From SAT2750 sp964476375 (lineage in GTDB: Bacteria > Planctomycetota > Planctomycetia > Pirellulales > Pirellulaceae): a stretch of DNA of 20,539 nucleotides. The notes under the pieces were generated by a model. That model was not told the DNA's origin. It searched no databases and saw only the letters and a program-made list of their open reading frames with translations. Every line of letters starts with the position of its first letter. Within the stretch, counting starts at the first letter, position 1. Location of the stretch: positions 1 through 20,539 of the forward strand of contig CAYYZW010000255.1 in NCBI GenBank assembly GCA_964476375.1, read 5' to 3'. A program made the translations under genes and the position numbers. Positions 15,263 to 20,539 of this stretch are shown here, piece by piece.

Positions 15263-15271
15263 ACAGCGAGT

Positions 15272-15300
15272 TTCCCGCCGCCGGGCGATTTTTTCGGGAA
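15272..15300 (+). terminator. Terminator-like element with alternative pairing after proS
   Basis: In the 43-base gap after proS, CCCG (15274-15277) and CGGG (15282-15285) make a short GC stem followed by CGA and six Ts (15289-15294). Alternatively TTCCCG (15272-15277) can pair with CGGGAA (15295-15300), which would break the first stem and use bases at the DUF4416 ribosome site. A four-base stem is short for a terminator, so partial termination at most. Confidence 0.3.
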
Positions 15301-15305
15301 GGACC

Positions 15306-15875
15306 ATGGGAACAACGGAAGATCATTCACCGGTGCTGAGGTTAATGATTGCCTTTAGCCGGAGTTCGGAGGCTCTTGCCTGGGCCCGCCAGGTTCTGGC
15401 CGAGGCATGGGGACCGATTGCCAGGGAGAGTGATCTGTTTGATTTCGACCAAACAGACTACTATCGCCAACAGATGGGGGCTGACCTTAAAAAAGTGATC
15501 TGGGCCTTTGAATCCCTTGCTGATCCCGGGGATCTGGCGTCCTGGAAAATACAATCCAATAGCTGGGAGAGGAGTTGTCCTTCACCTGCCTCCGGGACAG
15601 TACCCCGGCCGTTGAACCTGGATCCCGGCTACCTCTCGGAAGGCAAGCTGGTGCTCGCCACGACCAAGGATCGGGATCACCGGGTTTACCTGGGGCGGGG
15701 TATTTTTGCCGAGAGCACACTTTACTTTCATAAACAACAGTGGCAACCACATGACTGGACTTACCCGGACTTTTGTTCCGCTGCTTACAGGTCGTTCCTG
15801 GCTGGGTGCCGTGAATACCTGCGCGAACGTTCCGGGCAGGGAAGCGTAGAACGGGAAGACAGTAAAAGGGAATAA
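15306..15875 (+). CDS. DUF4416 family protein
   Basis: This is a 189-residue soluble protein. I recognise the DUF4416 pattern: PVLRLMIAFSRSSEAL (9-24), the GPI-x-x-ES and TDYYRQQMG block (36-58), FESLADPGDLASWKIQSN (68-85), RPLNLDPGYLSEGKLVLATTKDRDHRVYLGRGIFAESTLYF (101-141), and the WTYPDF end (151-156). The family has no assigned function that I know. The several conserved Asp, His, Lys and Arg residues in one block suggest an active or ligand-binding site. The start is set at ATG 15306, preceded by GGGAAGG; a longer frame upstream runs through proS in another frame and is not real. It sits between proS and the WecA-like gene, 43 bases after proS, so it is probably in the same transcript, but the context does not reveal its job. 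Confidence 0.9.
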   Translation: MGTTEDHSPVLRLMIAFSRSSEALAWARQVLAEAWGPIARESDLFDFDQTDYYRQQMGADLKKVIWAFESLADPGDLASWKIQSNSWERSCPSPASGTVPRPLNLDPGYLSEGKLVLATTKDRDHRVYLGRGIFAESTLYFHKQQWQPHDWTYPDFCSAAYRSFLAGCREYLRERSGQGSVEREDSKRE

Positions 15876-15894
15876 CAAGCCTGGTGAGAGTCAG

Positions 15895-15909
15895 CAGATG
15901 AACCATCTG
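15895..15909 (+). repeat. Short inverted repeat upstream of WecA-like gene
   Basis: CAGATG (15895-15900) and CATCTG (15904-15909) are exact reverse complements with a 3-base loop, 20 bases after the DUF4416 stop. No T-run follows within ten bases, so it is not a standard terminator. It may only be an mRNA hairpin in the leader of the next gene. Confidence 0.3.
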
Positions 15910-15974
15910 GGACCGCCTGGAACCTCCTGTTGGAATTGGACGTCCACGAACCTGCTTTAATCCAGGTAGCCCTG

Positions 15975-17093
15975 ATGACATCAGTAACATTAATGTGGAT
16001 CGTCCTGGCGGCACTGCTTCCTTCCTTCCTGCTCACTTTTGGGAGTGCTTTCTGGATCCGGCGACGGGCTGCCGGCTGGGGATTAATTGACCAGCCCGGT
16101 GAGCGCAAGGTCCACGTCACCCCGACCCCGATGGGTGGAGGCCTGGCTATCTGGCTTGGTGTCCTGGTTCCCTTCCTGGCGGGAACCGTGCTGGTGGTGG
16201 GGGCTCGTTCGGATCTGGAGTGGTTGCCAGGGGAACTCCAGGACCATGTGCAGGGGTTTTCCAATCGCATCGGATCGCTCTGGATCCTGCTGGCAGGAGG
16301 GACCGCGCTTTTGATCCTGGGCCTGGTCGATGATGTCCGGGGGCTTCCCTGGCAGTTTCGACTGGCAATCCAGTTCCTGGTCGTGGCTGTCTGTATTTCG
16401 ACGCAAGGGTGGCAGTTAAGCCTGTTTCTTTCTTCCAGGGTGCTTGCCACGCTGGTTTCCATCGTCTGGGTTGTCCTCCTGATCAACTCCTTTAACATGC
16501 TCGATAACATGGATGGTGGTTCTGCCGGAGTTGCCGCGATCGTTTCGCTGATCCTGACAGTTTTTGTCCTGCTGCCGGGAACATCCGAGCACGGACCGCA
16601 GTGGTTCATCGCCGGTTTCTTTCTTGTCCTGCTTGGTTCCCTGCTGGGATTCCTGGTACACAACCGGCCCCCGGCACGTCTTTTCATGGGGGATGCAGGG
16701 AGTTATTTTGTCGGCTTTTGTATCGGCATCGCATCCCTGCTCGCGACCTATGCAAGTGATCAGAAGCCCCATGCTGTCGTGGCTCCACTCTGCGTGTTGG
16801 CGGTTCCGATTTATGACTTTGTGACCGTTATCTTTATCCGCTTGCGTGAGGGGCGAAGTCCTTTTCAGCCGGACAAGAATCACTTCTCCCATCGCCTGGT
16901 GGAACTGGGAATGACGCCAGGACAGGCTGTATTGACCATGTACCTTGCCACGGCTACCTGTGGCCTCGGGGCCTTGCTGTTGCCGCGGGTCTCGAGTTTC
17001 CTGGAAGCGGGGATTATCGTCCTGCTGGTCGCCTGCGTGCTGGCACTGGTCGCGATTCTCGAGACCGTGGGACGACGAAAGATCCGTTCGTGA
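15975..17093 (+). CDS. WecA/TagO/MraY-family polyprenyl-phosphate sugar-1-phosphate transferase
   Basis: This integral membrane enzyme would move a sugar-1-phosphate (usually GlcNAc or another HexNAc) from its UDP carrier to undecaprenyl phosphate, the first step of a lipid-linked glycan. From ATG 15975 it has 372 residues. A TTG at 15930 in the same frame would add 15 and neither start has a strong ribosome site. About ten hydrophobic segments are visible. Family motifs, numbered from the ATG: GLIDQPGERKVHVTPTPMGGG (36-56), GLVDDVRG with the Asp pair (116-123), NSFNMLDNMDGG (171-182), RLFMGDAGS (235-243) and NHFSHRL (302-308). The PMGGG and FNMLDNMDG forms fit the WecA/TagO branch better than MraY. 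Its TGA stop overlaps the GTG of the ligase/polymerase gene by four bases, which ties the two to one glycan pathway. Confidence 0.93.
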   Translation: MTSVTLMWIVLAALLPSFLLTFGSAFWIRRRAAGWGLIDQPGERKVHVTPTPMGGGLAIWLGVLVPFLAGTVLVVGARSDLEWLPGELQDHVQGFSNRIGSLWILLAGGTALLILGLVDDVRGLPWQFRLAIQFLVVAVCISTQGWQLSLFLSSRVLATLVSIVWVVLLINSFNMLDNMDGGSAGVAAIVSLILTVFVLLPGTSEHGPQWFIAGFFLVLLGSLLGFLVHNRPPARLFMGDAGSYFVGFCIGIASLLATYASDQKPHAVVAPLCVLAVPIYDFVTVIFIRLREGRSPFQPDKNHFSHRLVELGMTPGQAVLTMYLATATCGLGALLLPRVSSFLEAGIIVLLVACVLALVAILETVGRRKIRS

Positions 17094-19369
17094 AACGAGC
17101 ATCGAAAAGACATGATCTTCCCCGGGATGGACGGGGACTCTTGCGTGCCGGGATAGCCGCCTTGATGGTGCTGACCGTGCTTGTGCCGAGTGATTCGGTC
17201 GAGGTGCACGATGGGAAAGGACTCCTGCTGGTCCTGCTCTGGCTGCTCTTCGGACTGGCCTGGTGTATCCACCGGCGTCGTGACCAGGAACCCGTTCACT
17301 GGGGACTGGTGGAGACCACGGTCACATTGCTCGTACTGGCCCACACGGTGAGTTGCCTGTGGATGGCATCCAGCGGAAATGCCCGGGCAACTCAGAATGT
17401 GATGTGGCAGTGGATTGCCTTTGGGGTGGGATTCCTGATGATCCGCCAGCTGGTTGATTGTTCCCGGTCCAGCCGTGCACTCTGCGCGGTGATGCTGGCC
17501 CTGGCTGTTTCTCTCAGCCTGGAGGGGATGTACGAGTCATTTTACGTGGTACCCCAGCGGTACCACCGTTATTTCGACAACAATGAAACGGTCCGCCTGG
17601 AGATGCTCCAAGAGGCCGGAATTGTCGCCCCCAAGGGGACCCCCATGCGATACCATTTTGAAAGTCGGCTGCAGAGCACCGAACCAACCACGACCTTCGC
17701 GCTTACCAATTCTCTGGCGGGATTTCTTGCTCCCTGGCTGGTGGTTGCCATCGGGATGACGGTCCTCTGTTACCGGTCTGGAGAAAAAGGAAAGACGCTC
17801 CCAGGATCTCGCCGTGACCGGCTTCTTGGTATCATCCCGGAACTGGTTGTCTGTATCCTGCTCGGTTTTTGCCTGCTGCTCACCAAGAGTCGGTCGGGAT
17901 GGGTCGCTGTTGGAGTCGGGATGCTTGTGATCCTTGTCGGTCAGCGTGGCCGCGGTCGCCACCGCATCACCTCCTGGATTCTGGGCAGCTTCCTGCTCCT
18001 GACCCTGGGGCTGGGCGTACTGGCTTTCCTGGTCGAACGACTAGACTGGCTTGTTTTTACGCAAACCCTTGACTCCTTCTCCTTCCGCCTCCAGTACTGG
18101 TTTGCCTCGCTACAGATGATCGGGGATTATCCGCTCCTGGGATGCGGCCCAGGAAACTTCCAGGAGTACTACATGCAGTACAAGGTGCCCGCTGCAACGG
18201 AAACCGTGGCGGATCCCCATAACTGGATTCTCGAGATCTGGGCCACGGCCGGAACCCTCTCCCTGCTTGCTGTTGTCCTGCTGGCCTGCGCGGTGGCCCG
18301 TTTTATGAAACAGCCCAGGCACGAGAAACCGGCAAGCGGGAAGGGGAGGGCTGTGGAAAAGAGTATCTACGGTGGTGCCATCCTGGGGGCCTTGCTCGCC
18401 TTTCCCTATAGTGTCCTGGTTGATTCCCCGATGGGGAGCACACGGATGATTGCCATGGGTTTACCGGTCATGGTACTTGTTGGTGCTCGATTGGATGGCT
18501 GGGTAAAGAGAGGGGCATTCCCTGTCTGGCTCCCGGCGGCGGCGTTGCTCTGCTGGCTCGTCAACTTGCTGGCCGCCGGAGGGATCGGCACCCCCGGGGT
18601 TTCCCAGGGTGGTTGGCTGTTGCTAGGGATGCTGCTTGTCGCGGGAATGACCGGGAGGGACGCGGCTCGTCTTCCTCCACGGGGGCTGGTCATCACCATG
18701 TTGGTGCTGCTTGCCATTGTGGTCGGGTTCCTGGCTACTGCCTACTGGCCGGTGATGTCGAGCCGAACTCTCTTGTCCGAAGCACACCAGGCGGCACGCA
18801 GGCAGGACCAGGATGCCTGGCAGGAATTGCTCCAGCAGGCATGCGATGCCGACCCGTTCTGGACTCGTCCCGCCATGGAACTCGCTGCCTTGCAACATGA
18901 TCTCTGGGGACAGGGTTATGAGAAAGGCCGACAGGCATTCGGAGAAGCTGCCGATGATCTGCTCCGACGGGACCCCCATTCCGCCACCACCCACGCATTC
19001 ATGGCATCCTGTTACATGGTTGCCTATCAGCAGCATCAACAGCTGGAGGATATTCGTCGTGCCCGCACCCTTTTCCTGCGAGCTCATCAGCTCCATCCCA
19101 GTGACGCACGACTGGCGGCACAAGTAGCCTGGGCCTGCTGGCTATCGGGGGACCACCAGGAAGCTGGAAAGTACGCTATCGAGGCCCAGGACCTGGACCT
19201 GTTGAATCGCTCGACTGAAATGCAACTTGACAAGCGTCGCTTGATTGAGCAGCCGTTTCCCAGCTGGCCGGAGAAGCCTCCTTCCAGCGATGGAAATACA
19301 TTTGAGAATGTGAACCAGTTAGTCACCTTCCTGCGTAATCAAAACAGCCGGGAAGATACAACTCCCTGA
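17090..19369 (+). CDS. Wzy_C O-antigen ligase/polymerase-like membrane protein with TPR tail
   Basis: The 759-residue polytopic protein starts at a GTG that overlaps the stop of the WecA-like gene. About ten to twelve hydrophobic segments fill residues 18-555. The Wzy_C/O-antigen ligase domain lies at about 250-400: TKSRSGW (265-271), the large periplasmic-loop part FRLQYWFASLQMIGDYPLLGCGPGNFQEYY (332-361) and PHNWILEIWATAG (376-388). The conserved Arg of the SRSGW motif and the His of the PHN motif are present. Residues 560-715 form a cytoplasmic or periplasmic helical tail with TPR-like repeats (EAHQAARRQDQDAWQELLQQACDADP, ARTLFLRAHQLHPSDARLAAQVAWACWLSGDHQEA). Such enzymes join or polymerise lipid-linked glycans at the outer face of the membrane. 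Ligase and polymerase cannot be told apart from sequence alone. Glycosylation of proteins (PglL-type) is another possibility. Confidence 0.88.
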   Translation: MKRASKRHDLPRDGRGLLRAGIAALMVLTVLVPSDSVEVHDGKGLLLVLLWLLFGLAWCIHRRRDQEPVHWGLVETTVTLLVLAHTVSCLWMASSGNARATQNVMWQWIAFGVGFLMIRQLVDCSRSSRALCAVMLALAVSLSLEGMYESFYVVPQRYHRYFDNNETVRLEMLQEAGIVAPKGTPMRYHFESRLQSTEPTTTFALTNSLAGFLAPWLVVAIGMTVLCYRSGEKGKTLPGSRRDRLLGIIPELVVCILLGFCLLLTKSRSGWVAVGVGMLVILVGQRGRGRHRITSWILGSFLLLTLGLGVLAFLVERLDWLVFTQTLDSFSFRLQYWFASLQMIGDYPLLGCGPGNFQEYYMQYKVPAATETVADPHNWILEIWATAGTLSLLAVVLLACAVARFMKQPRHEKPASGKGRAVEKSIYGGAILGALLAFPYSVLVDSPMGSTRMIAMGLPVMVLVGARLDGWVKRGAFPVWLPAAALLCWLVNLLAAGGIGTPGVSQGGWLLLGMLLVAGMTGRDAARLPPRGLVITMLVLLAIVVGFLATAYWPVMSSRTLLSEAHQAARRQDQDAWQELLQQACDADPFWTRPAMELAALQHDLWGQGYEKGRQAFGEAADDLLRRDPHSATTHAFMASCYMVAYQQHQQLEDIRRARTLFLRAHQLHPSDARLAAQVAWACWLSGDHQEAGKYAIEAQDLDLLNRSTEMQLDKRRLIEQPFPSWPEKPPSSDGNTFENVNQLVTFLRNQNSREDTTP

Positions 19370-19413
19370 TCATGGAAGAAGCGAGATTTCATCCATTTTT
19401 TGACCTTCCTGTG

Positions 19414-19429
19414 CCGGGGTGAGCCCTGG
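19414..19429 (+). repeat. Hairpin in spacer before DUF1573 gene
   Basis: CCGGGG and CCCTGG pair as a 6-base stem (one G-T) with loop TGAG, in the 111-base spacer between the Wzy-like and DUF1573 genes. A T-run lies before the hairpin, not after it, so termination on the plus strand is doubtful. No clear promoter was found in the spacer. Confidence 0.25.
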
Positions 19430-19480
19430 TCGATTACATTTGAGAGAAGCGGAAAGGACTTAGGAAAAGGGAGCATCCTG

Positions 19481-20539
19481 ATGAGAGTATTCCTGCTAGC
19501 GATGCTGGGGCTGCTTGCCGGTGTGGCGATCGGATATGGCCATGCCTGGTATGACGTGGGAGATGTCCATGAGCAGTTTCGTGTGCTCAATACTCCCCCC
19601 TCCGCTGAAGAACTGGCCCGAGCGAAGGCCCCGCGGGTCGATGTGGTAGGTGGGATGACCCATGACTTTGGAATCATGGAGCGGCTGGGGAAACGTCACC
19701 ATACGTTCGTGATCCGCAATGTCGGCACGGCAGCATTAAATCTGAAGCAGGGGAAGACAAGCTGCAAGTGCACGATCAGCAAGCTGGCCGGCGGACTCCT
19801 TCAGCCGGGGGAGGAAGTGGAAGTTCGACTGGAGTGGACGGCCAAGGAATCGGAACCCGAGTCCAAGGATTTTGAACAGATGGCCGAGATCCTCACGAAC
19901 GACCCCCAGCGGGGGGTGGTCAGGCTGTCGATCGTAGGGAAGATCATTCAGAGTGTCTGGTCCAAGCCGGCGGACATTATTCTCAGCAGCGTGACCCAGG
20001 GGAATGGAGCGACGGCATCTGCATTGATCTACGCGTACAAATCGGACGATCTGCAGATTGTGGATCATGAGTTTTACTTCACTCATCTTGAGGGATTCCT
20101 GGATGTCCGTTTCGAGGATCTGAGCAAGGAAGAACTGGCCCAGGAAAAAGATGCTCTGAGTGGCAAGAAAATGGTCCTTCAGCTGAAACCCGACCTGCCA
20201 CTGGGGGATTTCAACGAGGCCATTCGTATTACCACCAGCCTTCCCGATTCTCCCCGGATTGATATAGCGATCCAGGGAGTGGTGACGCCTGATATTACCT
20301 TTCTTTCCAGCAAGCGGTTCTTCCGGGCTCGCAGGGTCCTCGACCTTGGAATTGTCTCGCAGGAAAGGGGAGTGGAGGAAAAGATAACCATGCTGGCCAA
20401 GGGGCCATTGCGGGAATCGATTCAGTTTCATGTCAAGGAGGTTGAGCCGGCCGGTGTTTTTCAACTGGAGCTGACCCGCAGGAAATCGACTCTTACAGGA
20501 AACGCTATTCAGCACGATCTTGTGGTCAGCATTCCACCG
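19481..20539 (+). CDS. DUF1573 domain protein, 3'-truncated by window edge
   Basis: The frame starts at ATG 19481 behind AAAAGGGAG and is open for 353 codons to the window edge. The N-terminus MRVFLLAMLGLLAGVAIGYGHAWYDVG is a single hydrophobic segment, either an uncleaved anchor or a signal peptide, placing the rest outside the cytoplasm. A first DUF1573 (Ig/MSP-like) domain covers about 50-140: THDFGIMERLGKRHHTFVIRNVGTAALNL, then the hallmark TSCKCT with two cysteines, then LLQPGEEVEVRLEW. A second, weaker copy begins near residue 285 (RARRVLDLGIVSQERGVEEKITMLAKGPL), without a Cys-x-Cys motif so far. The family is common in Bacteroidetes and Planctomycetes, and its function is not known. 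Located downstream of a glycan ligase gene, it may be a surface or envelope adaptor, but that is inference from position. Confidence 0.87.
   Translation, partial: MRVFLLAMLGLLAGVAIGYGHAWYDVGDVHEQFRVLNTPPSAEELARAKAPRVDVVGGMTHDFGIMERLGKRHHTFVIRNVGTAALNLKQGKTSCKCTISKLAGGLLQPGEEVEVRLEWTAKESEPESKDFEQMAEILTNDPQRGVVRLSIVGKIIQSVWSKPADIILSSVTQGNGATASALIYAYKSDDLQIVDHEFYFTHLEGFLDVRFEDLSKEELAQEKDALSGKKMVLQLKPDLPLGDFNEAIRITTSLPDSPRIDIAIQGVVTPDITFLSSKRFFRARRVLDLGIVSQERGVEEKITMLAKGPLRESIQFHVKEVEPAGVFQLELTRRKSTLTGNAIQHDLVVSIPP

Noticed and set aside
15785..16687. 300-codon open frame on the minus strand
   Set aside because: Antisense to the WecA-like gene and to the end of the DUF4416 gene. The product is rich in Arg, Ser, Thr and Pro with no domain pattern.
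19736..20515. 259-codon open frame on the minus strand
   Set aside because: Antisense to the DUF1573 gene, whose frame has a start, ribosome site and family motifs.

Overview
The window is a stretch of ordinary bacterial chromosome of moderately high GC, densely packed, with no tRNA, rRNA, CRISPR array, insertion sequence or phage gene that I could see. I infer a planctomycete, probably Pirellula/Rhodopirellula-like. The reasons are a DUF1573 surface-type protein, a Wzy_C ligase with a TPR tail, an FHA protein with an acidic/basic tail, and a short conserved protein with the FPTCSE core that I associate with that phylum. This placement rests on memory of protein families, not on a search.

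Left part, all on the minus strand (read from right to left). An FHA-domain protein (3967-4647) with its own likely intrinsic terminator is followed by a 99-residue protein of unknown function, a TPR protein with a lipoprotein-like N-terminus, and then serC and serA. The last two are the phosphoserine aminotransferase and phosphoglycerate dehydrogenase of serine synthesis; they overlap by 8 bases and serA runs off the left edge.

Centre, also minus strand. A large block begins at a divergent promoter region (13524-13747). It encodes a YhaM-like OB-fold/HD 3'-5' exoribonuclease coupled through a GTGA overlap to RNase R. After a 105-base spacer comes a complete glycine cleavage operon: gcvT, gcvH, gcvPA, gcvPB and a lipoate/octanoate ligase-family enzyme. 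The last gene overlaps gcvPB by 16 bases and would supply the lipoyl group of GcvH. Serine synthesis and glycine cleavage are thus close neighbours and together feed serine, glycine and one-carbon units.

Right part, plus strand. From the divergent promoter run proS (an archaeal/eukaryotic-type prolyl-tRNA synthetase with a decayed zinc site), a DUF4416 protein, a WecA/MraY-type polyprenyl-phosphate sugar-1-phosphate transferase, a Wzy_C O-antigen ligase/polymerase-like membrane protein with a C-terminal TPR region (GTGA overlap), and a DUF1573 protein that runs off the right edge. The WecA-like and Wzy-like pair points to assembly of a lipid-linked surface glycan.

I found no convincing new system. 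The points most worth a second look are regulatory: a hairpin that buries the Shine-Dalgarno of the FHA gene, a 19-base operator-like palindrome in front of the small gene, a recurring CTAGAAT -10-like motif in intergenic DNA, and paired exonuclease genes with coupled translation.
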